A DNA stretch of 64,000 nt from the NCBI RefSeq assembly GCF_000715505.1, contig NZ_JHEH01000010.1, forward strand, positions 45,665 to 109,664, given 5' to 3'. Position numbers and translations under genes: made by a program. The notes below the pieces were generated by a model. The model saw nothing but the letters and a program-made list of their open reading frames with translations. It did no database searches and had not been told where the DNA came from. This DNA is from Thioclava dalianensis (lineage in GTDB: Bacteria > Pseudomonadota > Alphaproteobacteria > Rhodobacterales > Rhodobacteraceae). This document shows, piece by piece, positions 8,622-18,697 of this stretch. Position 1 is the stretch's first letter. Each line of letters starts with the position of its first letter.

Positions 8622-10436
8622 ATGACCGACGAAACCGTTGAAACCACCCCCGGACGCTTGGGCGCGCTCAAGGGCCTGTTGAACAACTCGCTGATCAGCC
8701 GGTTGCTGCGCGAGGGCATGAACGAACAGGGCTGGCTTTATGCCATAGCGATCTTGGCGATGCTCGTCGTGGCGCTGACATCCGCGGCCACGGCTTGGGT
8801 GATGCAACGGATCATCGATGCGCTGGGTCACCCCGAGAACCACGCGGGCGTTGCGATGGTCTCGATCACCGTGATGGTGATTTTTACCGTAAAGGGCATC
8901 GCCAATTACACACAGGTCGTCTTCATGTCGCGTGCGGGCAACCGGATCGTCGCGCGCCAGCAGATCCGGCTGTATCAAAAGCTGATGCGGCAGGGCGTCG
9001 GGTTCTTCAACATCAACGAATCCTCCGATCTGCTGATGCGGGTGACGCAAAGCGCGCAGGCTGCGCGGTCGCTGATCGAGGTCGTCGTGACCTCAATGGT
9101 GCGCGATCTTCTGACCCTGTTCGGCCTGATCTGCGTGATGGTCTATCAGCAACCGCTTCTGTCGAGCGTGATGCTGATTATCGGGCCGCTGACGATGATT
9201 GGGCTGCGCTACATCCTGCGCCATGTGCGCGTGATCATGGAAAAGGAAATGGCCTCGCTGAGCGAGATCATCAAGGTCATCCAAGAGACATCGGGCGGCA
9301 TCCAGATCATCAAGATCTTCTCGCTCGAGAAGCGGATGAACCGGCGCATGGAAGGCGCGGTGAAGCAGGTCGAGACACGCTCCAACGCGGTTGCGCGGCT
9401 TGAGGCGATCACCTCGCCGCTGATGGAGACGCTCTCGGGCTTTGCGATTGCGGGCGTCGTCTATCTCAGTGCCTTTGGCGCCTTTGGCAGCGAGGCCACG
9501 ACACCGGGCCAGCTGATGTCCTTCGTCACCGCGCTTTTGATGGCCTATGAGCCCGCCAAGCGCCTGTCGCGGATGCGCGTCACGATCGAATCCAAGATGG
9601 TCGGCGTGCGGATCATGTTCGAGCTACTCGACCAGCCCGAAACAATTTCCGAAGCCGAGAACGCCACTACCTTGCCCCCCGGCCCCGGCAAGATGGAGAT
9701 GCGCAATCTCGGGTTCGCCTATGCCAAGGATAAGCGCGTTCTACGCGATGTGAATCTGACCTTCGAGCCGGGCAAGACCACCGCGCTTGTGGGGCCCTCG
9801 GGGGCCGGAAAATCGACCGTTCTGAACCTTGCGATGCGGCTTTACGACCCGACAGAGGGCAACGTACTGATCGACGGGCAGGATATCCGCGATGTGACCT
9901 TCGACTCATTGCGTGCCCGTATGTCCTTCGTGGGTCAGGGCACATTCCTGTTCTCGACCTCGGTGATGGAGAATATCCGGGTGTCGCGCCCCGATGCGAC
10001 CGACGAAGAGGTCTATGAGGCCGCGCGCGCAGCGCATGCCCATGAATTCATCGCAAAGCTCGATGAGGGCTATGAGACGCAGGTGGGCGAGAACGGCACC
10101 TTCCTCTCGGGCGGTCAGCGCCAGCGTCTGTCGATTGCGCGCGCCTTCCTGCGCCGCGCCGAGATCTTGCTGCTGGATGAGGCCACGAGCGCGCTCGATG
10201 CCGATAGCGAAGCGCTGATCAAGGATGCGCTGCGCGAGGTCACCAAGGATGTGACCACGATCGTGATCGCGCACCGCCTCTCGACCGTGCTCGAGGCCGA
10301 CCGGATCTATGTGATGGAAGACGGGCGCGTCGTCGAATTCGGCACGGCCCGCGAATTGCTGGACCATGGCGGTGTGTTCAAGCGGCTATTCGATCAGCAG
10401 TTCGGCGGATCAGGCGGGATGCAGGGCGTGCAGTAA
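8622..10436 (+). CDS. ABC exporter half-transporter (MsbA-like)
   Basis: A 604-residue fusion of a six-helix permease domain (about 35-320) and an ATPase domain (about 350-595). The ATPase shows Walker A GPSGAGKST near residue 391, a Q-loop VGQGTFLF, the signature LSGGQRQR near 495, Walker B ILLLDEATSALD near 513 and the H-loop IAHRLST. It should act as a homodimer in the inner membrane, exporting a lipid, peptide or drug; the permease resembles MsbA-like lipid exporters but substrate cannot be fixed from sequence. The ribosome site before the ATG is weak. Its stop is only seven bases from the end of the converging mnhG. Confidence 0.9.
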   Translation: MTDETVETTPGRLGALKGLLNNSLISRLLREGMNEQGWLYAIAILAMLVVALTSAATAWVMQRIIDALGHPENHAGVAMVSITVMVIFTVKGIANYTQVVFMSRAGNRIVARQQIRLYQKLMRQGVGFFNINESSDLLMRVTQSAQAARSLIEVVVTSMVRDLLTLFGLICVMVYQQPLLSSVMLIIGPLTMIGLRYILRHVRVIMEKEMASLSEIIKVIQETSGGIQIIKIFSLEKRMNRRMEGAVKQVETRSNAVARLEAITSPLMETLSGFAIAGVVYLSAFGAFGSEATTPGQLMSFVTALLMAYEPAKRLSRMRVTIESKMVGVRIMFELLDQPETISEAENATTLPPGPGKMEMRNLGFAYAKDKRVLRDVNLTFEPGKTTALVGPSGAGKSTVLNLAMRLYDPTEGNVLIDGQDIRDVTFDSLRARMSFVGQGTFLFSTSVMENIRVSRPDATDEEVYEAARAAHAHEFIAKLDEGYETQVGENGTFLSGGQRQRLSIARAFLRRAEILLLDEATSALDADSEALIKDALREVTKDVTTIVIAHRLSTVLEADRIYVMEDGRVVEFGTARELLDHGGVFKRLFDQQFGGSGGMQGVQ

Positions 10437-10443
10437 CGCGCAT

Positions 10444-10866
10444 TCAGGCGCGATCATCCTCCGCCTGCTCCGCTAGATCGCGCTCGACGGACAGTTCCCC
10501 ACGCGAGGTATCCGCATCGGCTTGATGCACGGCCCATTCGCCGTCGCCTGAGGGGCGCGGCAGTTTCTCGGCGGGCCAGTCGCGGAAGATATTCGCCTTG
10601 GCGATGAAATGCGCGGTGATCGGCGCGGTGAGGAAGATGAAGACCGTGATCATCAACTCATGCAGCGTAACCTCGCCCTGCTTGACGCCGAACCACAGCA
10701 TCGAGGCGATCAGCACAGAGCCCACGCCCAGCGACGCGGCCTTGGTGGGCGCATGCAGCCGCGTCATCGGATCGGGCAGTTTCACAAGCCCCAGCGAGCC
10801 CACGAAGCCGAAAATCCCGCCAATCACCAGCAGTGCCGAAATCAGAATGTCCCAGACCAGTTCCAT
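10444..10866 (-). CDS. mnhG: Mrp/Mnh cation:proton antiporter subunit G
   Basis: A 140-residue last subunit of the antiporter complex. Three hydrophobic segments lie in residues 1-95, with the family stretch GLVKLPDPMTRLHAPTKA, followed by a charged cytoplasmic tail longer than in Bacillus MrpG. The ATG at 10866 is preferred over a TTG directly before it. It begins seven bases after the stop of mnhF in the same operon. Confidence 0.92.
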   Translation of the reverse strand: MELVWDILISALLVIGGIFGFVGSLGLVKLPDPMTRLHAPTKAASLGVGSVLIASMLWFGVKQGEVTLHELMITVFIFLTAPITAHFIAKANIFRDWPAEKLPRPSGDGEWAVHQADADTSRGELSVERDLAEQAEDDRA

Positions 10867-10873
10867 CAATGCC

Positions 10874-11143
10874 TCACTCGATGATATCGCCGCGCAGGAT
10901 GAATTTCGCGAATGCCACGGTCGCCACGAACCCGGTCATCGCATAAAGAAGCGAGGCCTCGAAGAACATCGCCGTGCCCTCGTAGATCCCGAAAAGCACG
11001 ATCAGGGCGATCGCATTGACCGCCATCGTGTCGAGCGCAAGCACCCGGTCCGTCACCCCCGGCGCCTTGACCACGCGGTAGAGGTTGAACAGCAGCGCCG
11101 CGCAAAAACAGGCGATGGCGAAGATCAGCGCATAGAGGATCAT
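10874..11143 (-). CDS. mnhF: Mrp/Mnh antiporter subunit F
   Basis: An 89-residue membrane protein with three hydrophobic segments and the family pattern RVVKAPGVTDRVLALDTMAVN. It is required for assembly of the multi-subunit Na+ or K+/H+ antiporter. Its ATG overlaps the stop of mnhE by four bases (ATGA), pointing to coupled translation. Confidence 0.93.
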   Translation of the reverse strand: MILYALIFAIACFCAALLFNLYRVVKAPGVTDRVLALDTMAVNAIALIVLFGIYEGTAMFFEASLLYAMTGFVATVAFAKFILRGDIIE

Positions 11144-11631
11144 TCGAATATCTCCTTCAGTCGGGCTTCATAACGGGTCTTGATCTCGTCGCGCACCTCA
11201 TCGGGGTCGGGCGCGTGCAGGCAATGGACCAGCAGCGAGTGCCCATCCGCTGCAAGCTCTGCGGTCAGCGTGCCCGGCGTCATCGTGATGGTGCCCGAGA
11301 GCACCGTGATCGCCTCGGGCGAAATCAGATCCAGCGGGACAGTCACCCAGGCCGGCTGCAACTTCGCATTGGGCATGAACAACACGATCCGGGCCACCGT
11401 AATGTTGGCCATGACGATATCCCACAAGACCACGAGCGCATATTCCGCGATTTTGAGCGGGTTCGCCACGCGCGCGCGCGCGGGCCAGTAAGGCGCCGTG
11501 ATCCAAGGGATCACGAGGCCCACGAGGATCGCGAAGACCAGCGAGTTGATCGTGTAGGCATTGGCCAGCAACAGCCAGACAATCGCCAGAATGAGCGTGA
11601 GATAGGGGTGCGGAAGGAACTTGCGGATCAT
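11140..11631 (-). CDS. mnhE: Mrp/Mnh antiporter subunit E
   Basis: A 163-residue subunit starting MIRKFLPHPYLTL, with two N-terminal membrane segments and a cytoplasmic domain carrying SGTITMTPGTLTAELAADG, the conserved MnhE stretch. The ATG at 11631 lies 13 bases after the mnhD stop and has a G-rich ribosome site; upstream in-frame starts would run into mnhD and are unlikely. Confidence 0.93.
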   Translation of the reverse strand: MIRKFLPHPYLTLILAIVWLLLANAYTINSLVFAILVGLVIPWITAPYWPARARVANPLKIAEYALVVLWDIVMANITVARIVLFMPNAKLQPAWVTVPLDLISPEAITVLSGTITMTPGTLTAELAADGHSLLVHCLHAPDPDEVRDEIKTRYEARLKEIFE

Positions 11632-11644
11632 TTCTTGCGCCCCC

Positions 11645-13300
11645 TCAATGGCTGGCCGGGGCGTCATGCCCGGTCTGCGGTTGTGATGCTCCCTCGGCTG
11701 CACGGTCGGCAGGCGCCATATGGTCGATCACTTCGGCATGGCCGTGATCCTGCGCACCGATCCGGGCAGCTTCCTGCGCCCGCGCCTCGGCACCGCCCAT
11801 CACCGCGTCGATATATTGCGCGGGCGCAAACAATTGCGCAGCCGTGCCCTGCATCCATGTGCTGACAGGCCCGGCCATCACGGTCACGGCGACCAGCGCG
11901 GCCACCAGCCCGCCCGTTGCGGTAAAGGCCAATGCAGGCGCGGTCACGTCCTCGCGCAGCTCGGGCGTCTCCTCGTCCTTGACCGCATAGGAGCGCCAGA
12001 ACACCTGCGAGCCGATCCGGGCATAGCCCACAATCGAGATCAGGGACGTGATCAGGATCGCCGCCCACAGCCACCAATGGCCACGCAGCGCGTCGAGGAT
12101 CATCAGCTTGCCAAGAAAGCCCGAAAGCGGCGGCATCCCGGCCATCGCGATGGCGGCTACGAAAAACAGGGCCGCCAGCAGGCCGTGATTGTGCATCAGC
12201 GGGGCATCGCGCAATGCCAGCCCCCAGCGCCCGCGCCGCTCGCGCACGAGATCGGCAATCAGGAACAGGGCGGCGGCTGCCAGCGTCGAATGCACCATGT
12301 AATAGAGACCCGCAGACGTCGCCCCTTGGGTGAATTGCGAGAAGGCCAGAACCATCGTCCCGATCGAACCGATCACGGCATAGGTCACCGCCCGCCCCAT
12401 ATCGCGCGCGCCGAAAACACCGACCATCCCGACGACCAGCGTCACGCAGGCGGCGGGAACAAGGATGTCATGGATCAGCGTGTCGGTCGTGCCGGTGATC
12501 GGGAAGATCAGCGTGTAGACCCGCACGATTGCATAGACCCCCACCTTGGTCATGATCGCAAACAACGCCGCCACCGGACCCGGCGCATTGCTATAGGTCG
12601 CGGGCAGCCAGAATTGCAGCGGCACAAGGGCGGCCTTCACCGCAAAGACCAACAGCAGCAGGACCGCACCAACACGGATCAGCGCGCTATCCCCGGCGGG
12701 CATCTGCGCGACCTTGGTCGCGAGATCCGCCATGCTGAGCGTGCCCGCCACGGCATAGATCGTCCCCAGCGCGAACAGAAACAGCGTCGATCCGGCGAGG
12801 TTATAGACGACATATTGCACGCCCGATTTCAGCCGCGCCTTGCCGCCCGAATGGATCATCAGACCGTAAGAGGCGATCAGCAGAACCTCGAAGAAGACGA
12901 ACAGGTTGAACGCATCCCCGGTCAGGAACGCCCCGTTGATCCCCATCATCTGGAACTGCATCAGCGAGTGGAAATGCCAGCCGCGCCGATCCCAGCCCGA
13001 ACCGATGGCGTAGAGCACCACGACAAGGCCCAGTATGGCGTTGAGCAACAGCATCAGCGCCGAGAGGCGATCGAGCACCAGAACGATACCATAGGGCGGC
13101 TCCCAGCCGCCAAGCCTGTAGACCTCGGGCGGGTTCCCCGAGGCCGAGACCAGCAAGGCAATCGCCAGTGTCAGCAGCGCCAGCATCCCGATGACCGAGG
13201 CCACGCGCTGCGTCACAAGGTCATAGCGCATCCACAGCACGATCAGTGGCGCGAGGATTGCCGGCAAGACGACCGGCGCAATGATCCAATGCTCCATCAT
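11645..13300 (-). CDS. mnhD: Mrp/Mnh antiporter subunit D (NuoN/M-like)
   Basis: A 551-residue polytopic protein homologous to the proton-pumping NADH dehydrogenase subunits. About fourteen hydrophobic segments are present, with ion-channel residues in FFEVLLIASYGLMIHSGG and KAALVPLQFWLP. The C-terminal about 60 residues after the last helix are soluble and rich in His and Ala. The start codon overlaps the mnhC stop by four bases; two ATGs stand in tandem (13300 and 13297). Confidence 0.94.
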   Translation of the reverse strand: MMEHWIIAPVVLPAILAPLIVLWMRYDLVTQRVASVIGMLALLTLAIALLVSASGNPPEVYRLGGWEPPYGIVLVLDRLSALMLLLNAILGLVVVLYAIGSGWDRRGWHFHSLMQFQMMGINGAFLTGDAFNLFVFFEVLLIASYGLMIHSGGKARLKSGVQYVVYNLAGSTLFLFALGTIYAVAGTLSMADLATKVAQMPAGDSALIRVGAVLLLLVFAVKAALVPLQFWLPATYSNAPGPVAALFAIMTKVGVYAIVRVYTLIFPITGTTDTLIHDILVPAACVTLVVGMVGVFGARDMGRAVTYAVIGSIGTMVLAFSQFTQGATSAGLYYMVHSTLAAAALFLIADLVRERRGRWGLALRDAPLMHNHGLLAALFFVAAIAMAGMPPLSGFLGKLMILDALRGHWWLWAAILITSLISIVGYARIGSQVFWRSYAVKDEETPELREDVTAPALAFTATGGLVAALVAVTVMAGPVSTWMQGTAAQLFAPAQYIDAVMGGAEARAQEAARIGAQDHGHAEVIDHMAPADRAAEGASQPQTGHDAPASH

Positions 13301-13635
13301 TGCTCATCCTCCTGCGCGTCGAGATCGATCCGGTCATCTCCGGCCTCGATGAAGGCACCAAGCGCCAGCATCACCGCCACCGCCGTCATCCCGAAGGAGA
13401 TCACAATCGCGGTGAGCACCAGCGCCTGCGGGATCGGGTCGGTATAGCTCGTGACGCCGTCGCGCAGGATCGGCGGCTCGTTCACCACGAGGCGCCCGGA
13501 GGCGAACAGGAACACGTTCACCGCATAGGACAGCAGCGACATCCCGACGACGACGGGAAATGTCCGCAGCCGCAGGATCATGTAAATTCCGGCGGCCGTG
13601 AGCACGCCGATGGCGGAGGCAACAAGCACTTCCAT
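13297..13635 (-). CDS. mnhC: Mrp/Mnh antiporter subunit C (NuoK-like)
   Basis: A 112-residue protein with three membrane segments and the NuoK-like stretch DPIPQALVLTAIVISFGMTAVAV. It starts with an ATG sharing one base with the mnhA stop (TGATG). Longer in-frame starts lie inside mnhA and are not credible. It is part of the ion-translocating core with A and D. Confidence 0.94.
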   Translation of the reverse strand: MEVLVASAIGVLTAAGIYMILRLRTFPVVVGMSLLSYAVNVFLFASGRLVVNEPPILRDGVTSYTDPIPQALVLTAIVISFGMTAVAVMLALGAFIEAGDDRIDLDAQEDEQ

Positions 13636-16634
13636 CAGTGATCCTCCTCCTGGGTCTTGATCTTGTTGGCATGGACCGCGTCGCGCTCGGCGGTGGTCGC
13701 CTCTCTGGCAGCGCGCGCCGTGCGCCACCAGCGCCGTGGCACCTTGGCCTCTGGCGGATAGGGCCCGGCGGACAGCGGCGCCAGCACACGGGCCTCAGGT
13801 TTCTCGGCTGCGATATGCGCGCCCTCTTCGCCGTCGTGCTCGCCCATCGCGGCGCGGCGCGCCAGACGGCTCAGCCCGCCCAACGCCAGCATCACCGAGC
13901 CCACGACGCCAAGGAAGACCCCCAGATCGAAGCCCGCAGCCGTTGCCAGCTCGAACTTGTCGAGGCCGGGCAGTTTCACATAACCGAAATTGGACGTCAG
14001 GAAGGGCAGACCGCCAAAGAACGCCCCGGCCCCGGTGATCCCCGCGACCAGCACGCCAGAGGCGATCAGCACATGGTAATAGACTTTCTGACGCGCCTGC
14101 GTCCATGCAAAGCCCGAAGCCATATATTGCATCACCAGCGCAATCGCGACGATCAACCCGGCGATGAACCCGCCGCCCGGCAGGTTGTGCCCGCGCAGGA
14201 AGATAAACAGCCCCACCACAAGCGCGATCGGCATCATCACCCGGGTCGCTACCAGCAGCAGCAGCGGGTGCTTGTCGCCACCGCGCGCCACATCGGGCCG
14301 CCATGCGATCAGCTTGCGCGAGGACGCGCCTTGCAGCAGTGCCTCGGTCAGCGCGAAGATCACCAGCGCGGCGATCCCCAGCACCGTAATCTCGCCATAG
14401 GTATCATACCCCCGGAAGTCGACGAGGATCACGTTGACCACATTGTCGCCGCCCGCAAGATTATAGCTGTTCTCAAGCATGTATCCCGACATCGGCGGGA
14501 AGGCGAAATCGCGCGTCATCAGCGCATAGATCAGACCGGCCACAGCCACGCCGCCGATCACCGCGATGCAGACATCGAAGCTGATCTTGAAGCGGCTCGA
14601 TTCAATCTTGGTCACCTTCGGCAGGAAGTTGAGCGCAAGCAGCATCAGCACCGCCGTCACCACCTCGACCGAGATCTGGGTCATCGCCAGATCCGGGGCA
14701 GACAGGTAGACGAACGAGATCGAGACGATCAGGCCCACGATGGAGATCAGCACCAGCGCAAGGATGCGGTTGTGATGGAAGGCCACGATGCACATGGTCG
14801 CCGTGAGCAGCAAGATCCACGCCGTGACGGCAGCCCCATTGACCGGGGTCAGCGCGCGGGTTTGCGGGCCCATGGAACCGGTCGAGAAGGCGTAAAGCCC
14901 CGCCCCGACCGCTGCCAGCGCAAACAGCATCAGATAGCGGGCCATCGCGCCGGTATAGAGCCCCTGCGTGAGGCGATCGGCGCCCAGTTGAACGCGGCCC
15001 ACGACCCAGTCGAACATCACCTTGGCCTCGGGGCGCGGCATGCGGTCCCAGACGCGCTGGCACGGGCCATGCGCGGTCAGGAAGAGGATACCGCCCAGAA
15101 CCGCGATTGCCGACATATACAGCGCGGGCGTAAAGCCATGCCATATCTTGAGCGGATGCATATGATAGCCGCCGCCCACGACCGCATTGGTCGCCATCTG
15201 CACATAGGGGCCCGCAACCGCCATCGGGAAGATACCGATGGCCAGCACCAGCACGACCAGAAAGGCCGGGCTCAGCCACATGCCCATCGGCGGATCATGC
15301 GGGGTCTTGGGCAGATCGGTCGCGACCTCGCCGAAGAAGGCGTGGTGAATGAAGCGGAAGGCGTAGGTGGCCGACAACAAAGCCGCAAGCGTGGCCATCG
15401 CCGGGACGATCCAGTAATTGTCGAGCCACACCGTATGCGCCGCCGCTTCAAGCATCATCTCCTTCGACAAAAAGCCGTTGAAGAACGGGATGCCCGCCAT
15501 CGAGAGCGCCGCAATTGTGGAAATCGCGAAGGTGATTGGCATCAGTTTTCGAAGCCCGCCCACCCGTGTGAGATCGCGCGTCCCCGCCTCGTGATCGACA
15601 ATACCCGCCGACATGAACAGCGCCGCCTTGAAGGTCGCGTGGTTGATGATGTGGAACACGGCCGCGAGCGCGCCCGCCTGCGTTCCAAGCCCGAGCATGA
15701 AGGTGATCAAACCCAGATGCGACACGGTTGAAAACGCCAAAAGCGCCTTCATGTCATGCTTGAAAATCGCGATATAAGCAGCGATCAGCATCGTGATCAG
15801 GCCCACGGTCGACACAATGTAGAACCATTCCGGCGTGCCCGACAGAACGGGCCATAAACGCGCCATCAGGAACAGCCCCGCCTTCACCATCGTGGCCGAA
15901 TGCAGATAGGCCGAAACCGGCGTGGGCGCGGCCATCGCATGGGGCAGCCAGAAGTGGAATGGGAATTGCGCAGATTTCGTAAACGCCCCGCCAAGGATCA
16001 GCAGCAGCGCCGGAATGTAGAGCGGGCTTGCCTGGATCGCGTCCTTGTGGCGCAGGATCTCGGAGATATCGTAGCTGCCCGCAATCTGACCCAAGATCAG
16101 CATGCCTGCGATCATCGACAGCCCGCCCAGACCGGTCACGGTCAGCGCCATACGCGCGCCCTGACGGCCTGCGGGGAGGTGCTTCCAATAGCCGATCAGC
16201 AGGAAGGAGGTCAGCGAGGTAAGTTCCCAGAACACAAGCAAAAGCAAGATGTTATCGGAGAGCACAATGCCCACCATCGCGCCTTGGAACAACAGAAGAT
16301 ACGTGTAGAACTGCCCCACCGGATCCTTGTTGGACAGGTAGTAGCGCGCATAGAGGATCACCAGCAGGCCGATCCCGAGGATCATCGTGGCAAACAGCAT
16401 GCCCAAGCCGTCGATCCAGAAATTCAGGTTCAACCCAAGCCAGGGGAGCCAGTCGATCCGGGTCTCCACGACACCGCCTGCCAGAGTGGTCGGCAGATGC
16501 AGCAACAGGCCCAGCAAGGCCAGCCCGGTGATGACGGCAGATACACCCGCGGCATTATTGCGGCCAGTACGGATCAACAGCGATGGCAGGGCAGCGCCAA
16601 GGAAGGGTAAGGCGGCAATCAGGGCAGGCGACAT
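13635..16634 (-). CDS. mnhA: Mrp/Mnh antiporter fused subunit A+B
   Basis: A 999-residue first gene of the operon. The N-terminal 770 residues are the NuoL-like MrpA pump subunit (KSAQFPFHFWLPHAMAAPTPVSAYLHSATMVKAG is split over the key helices), followed by an MrpB domain at about 800-930 marked by RGHNLPGGGFIAGLIVA. This A-B fusion is the arrangement of the Pha/group 2 antiporters of alphaproteobacteria, which explains why no separate mnhB exists. The ATG at 16634 is preceded by GGAGAGAGA. The complex expels Na+ or K+ against protons and supports pH and salt tolerance. Confidence 0.94.
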   Translation of the reverse strand: MSPALIAALPFLGAALPSLLIRTGRNNAAGVSAVITGLALLGLLLHLPTTLAGGVVETRIDWLPWLGLNLNFWIDGLGMLFATMILGIGLLVILYARYYLSNKDPVGQFYTYLLLFQGAMVGIVLSDNILLLLVFWELTSLTSFLLIGYWKHLPAGRQGARMALTVTGLGGLSMIAGMLILGQIAGSYDISEILRHKDAIQASPLYIPALLLILGGAFTKSAQFPFHFWLPHAMAAPTPVSAYLHSATMVKAGLFLMARLWPVLSGTPEWFYIVSTVGLITMLIAAYIAIFKHDMKALLAFSTVSHLGLITFMLGLGTQAGALAAVFHIINHATFKAALFMSAGIVDHEAGTRDLTRVGGLRKLMPITFAISTIAALSMAGIPFFNGFLSKEMMLEAAAHTVWLDNYWIVPAMATLAALLSATYAFRFIHHAFFGEVATDLPKTPHDPPMGMWLSPAFLVVLVLAIGIFPMAVAGPYVQMATNAVVGGGYHMHPLKIWHGFTPALYMSAIAVLGGILFLTAHGPCQRVWDRMPRPEAKVMFDWVVGRVQLGADRLTQGLYTGAMARYLMLFALAAVGAGLYAFSTGSMGPQTRALTPVNGAAVTAWILLLTATMCIVAFHHNRILALVLISIVGLIVSISFVYLSAPDLAMTQISVEVVTAVLMLLALNFLPKVTKIESSRFKISFDVCIAVIGGVAVAGLIYALMTRDFAFPPMSGYMLENSYNLAGGDNVVNVILVDFRGYDTYGEITVLGIAALVIFALTEALLQGASSRKLIAWRPDVARGGDKHPLLLLVATRVMMPIALVVGLFIFLRGHNLPGGGFIAGLIVAIALVMQYMASGFAWTQARQKVYYHVLIASGVLVAGITGAGAFFGGLPFLTSNFGYVKLPGLDKFELATAAGFDLGVFLGVVGSVMLALGGLSRLARRAAMGEHDGEEGAHIAAEKPEARVLAPLSAGPYPPEAKVPRRWWRTARAAREATTAERDAVHANKIKTQEEDH

Positions 16635-17038
16635 TCTCTCTCCGGTCCGTTCTGGGGCGGGCCTTGGGACAGTGAAACCGCATGGATCACCCCCCACAAA
16701 CGCTCTCCATTACCTGAGCAAGCGGGGTGGGGCTGTCAAGATAAACGGGTGGAATCATCGGCAGAATCGGACACTTGGTCGCGCCTTGCGCGCGAAAGTC
16801 GCCCCCGAAGCCAGCCTTCGCATCTGCGGCAAAAAGGCACGAGCCACGGCGGAAATAGGCGGGAAACCGCGCTAAAGGGCGCTTTCATGGGCAACGTTAT
16901 GCAGATTTCGCATGGCTGGCACGGTGCCACGGGTCCGGGCATGCGAGAGCTCTTGATTGTTTTATGACGCTGTGACTATGCAATCTGTGGAAAGCGTTTA
17001 TCTATATGCGCGAAGTTTTTGTAATCGCAGGGAAACAC
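16635..17038. other. Divergent intergenic region mnhA / opgG
   Basis: About 400 bases without a convincing gene. It should hold the leftward antiporter promoter and the rightward glucan-operon promoter. The opgG-proximal 90 bases are A+T-rich (TTGATTGTTTTATGA, TTTATCTATATG), as expected of a promoter, but no clean -35/-10 pair could be assigned. Short reading frames here have no good ribosome site. Confidence 0.5.
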
Positions 17039-18697
17039 ATGTCCTCTTCCCGGTCTGTTCGTAAGGCTCACCCCTCCCGCCGCGCCTTTCTTGGTGCCGG
17101 CACTGCGCTTGGCCTTCTGGCGGCCACCGGCGTGCCGGTCCGTGCTCAAGATAGCGCGCAACCCGCCCCCGCCGCGCCCGCCACTCCACCAGCTGCAGAA
17201 CCTGCCGCACCCGCTGCGCCGCAGAAAACCCCCTTCTCCTTTGATGCGCTCTCGGCCGAGATGCAAAACGAGGCCAAGGGCGACCCTGTGCCGCCCGCCA
17301 CGAGCGATGCGGATTTCCTCAGCAAGCTGACCTATGACACCTATCGCCTGATCCGCTACAACCCGGACAAGGCGATCTTCTCGGATATCAAGGACAGCCT
17401 GTTCCAGCTTCAGGCCTTCCATCTCGGCTGGCTCTTCAAGGAGCCGGTACAGATGTTCTCCGTTGAAGACGGTCAGGCAACGCCGATGATCTTCAACACG
17501 GATGACTTCATCTACGAGCGCGAGGCCCGCAAGATCGTGCCCGAGCACGCGGACCTGCCCGGCGTCGCGGGGTTCCGACTGCATAACCCGATCAACCGTC
17601 CCGACGTGATGGATGAGCTCGCAGCTTTTCAGGGCGCGTCTTACTTCCGCGCGCTTGGGCGGGGCTCGGCCTACGGGCTGTCCGCGCGCGGGCTGGCGGT
17701 GAATACCGGCCTTGCCGTGGCCGAGGAGTTCCCGCGGTTCACGCGTTTCTGGATCGAGACCCCGACCCCCGGCAGCGACACGATCACGGTCTATGCCGCG
17801 ATGAATTCGGCATCGCTGACCGGCGCTTATCGCTTCGTGATCACGCCCGGCGATGCGACCGCGATGGATGTCACGGCGCGGCTTTATATCCGTGCTGACA
17901 TTCAGCAGCTTGGTGTGGCACCGCTGACCTCGATGTATCTCTACGGGCCGCGCAATCGCTCTGATTTCGACGATTACCGCCCCAAGGTGCATGACAGCGA
18001 CGGGCTTGGGATCGAGCAAGGCGATGGCGACCTGATTTGGCGCCCGCTGCAAAACCCCGGCAAGATCGCGTCCTCGTATTTCTCGCAAAATGCGCCGCAC
18101 AGCTTCGGCCTCTATCAACGCGACCGCAATTTCGACGACTATCAGGACGCCTCCGCCCATTACGAGCGCCGCCCCTCGGCGCGCGTCACCCCGGCCTCCG
18201 ATTGGGGCAAGGGCATGGTGCGTCTCGTCGAGATCCCCTCGAAGCTTGAAGTGAATGACAATATTGTCGCGTTCTGGGTGCCCGATGCCCCGGCCAAGGC
18301 AGGCGATGCGCTGGAATTCGCCTATCGGCTCGAATGGGGAGATCTGCCCCCCGATGGCGGCGACACACGCGCCTATGTCGAGGAGACCCGCGCTGGCACC
18401 GGGGGTGTCTCGGGCGTGGAAAACACAAAAGGCACCCGGAAATTTGTTATAGATTTCAAGGGTGGAGAGATTGCGAACCTTCCCGCTGAATCCTCGGACA
18501 AGATCGAGGTCGTCACCCATGCGGGCAAAGGAAAAATCGTGACACAGACCCTTTCGAAGGTCGAGCAGGACGGAGTTTGGCGTTTGGTGCTGGATGTTTC
18601 CGCCGATGGTGACGCGCCGGTGGAACTTTCTGCACAGCTTTCGGGTTTTGGACGCAAGCTGTCTGAAACCTGGCTCTACCAGTGGAATAAAACATGA
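17039..18697 (+). CDS. opgG: Periplasmic glucan biosynthesis protein OpgG/MdoG
   Basis: A 552-residue periplasmic protein needed for backbone synthesis of osmoregulated periplasmic glucans. A twin-arginine signal (RRAFLGAGTALGLLAATG, about residues 16-33) is followed by an Ala/Pro-rich linker and then the MdoG domain, with KPFSFDALS-like start, GWLFKEPVQMF, ASYFRALGRGSAYGLSARGLA and GKGMVRLVEIPSK. The ATG at 17039 has GGGAAAC in front; an ATG 33 bases upstream is less well placed. It opens the opgG-opgI-opgH-opgC operon and its stop overlaps the opgI start by four bases. Confidence 0.95.
   Translation: MSSSRSVRKAHPSRRAFLGAGTALGLLAATGVPVRAQDSAQPAPAAPATPPAAEPAAPAAPQKTPFSFDALSAEMQNEAKGDPVPPATSDADFLSKLTYDTYRLIRYNPDKAIFSDIKDSLFQLQAFHLGWLFKEPVQMFSVEDGQATPMIFNTDDFIYEREARKIVPEHADLPGVAGFRLHNPINRPDVMDELAAFQGASYFRALGRGSAYGLSARGLAVNTGLAVAEEFPRFTRFWIETPTPGSDTITVYAAMNSASLTGAYRFVITPGDATAMDVTARLYIRADIQQLGVAPLTSMYLYGPRNRSDFDDYRPKVHDSDGLGIEQGDGDLIWRPLQNPGKIASSYFSQNAPHSFGLYQRDRNFDDYQDASAHYERRPSARVTPASDWGKGMVRLVEIPSKLEVNDNIVAFWVPDAPAKAGDALEFAYRLEWGDLPPDGGDTRAYVEETRAGTGGVSGVENTKGTRKFVIDFKGGEIANLPAESSDKIEVVTHAGKGKIVTQTLSKVEQDGVWRLVLDVSADGDAPVELSAQLSGFGRKLSETWLYQWNKT

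Noticed and set aside
13638..15731. 697-residue plus-strand frame opposite mnhA
   Set aside because: Antisense to the antiporter gene and full of Gln/Arg/His as shadows are.
16749..16967. 72-residue frame between mnhA and opgG
   Set aside because: No ribosome site and no conserved-looking segment; lies where promoters are expected.
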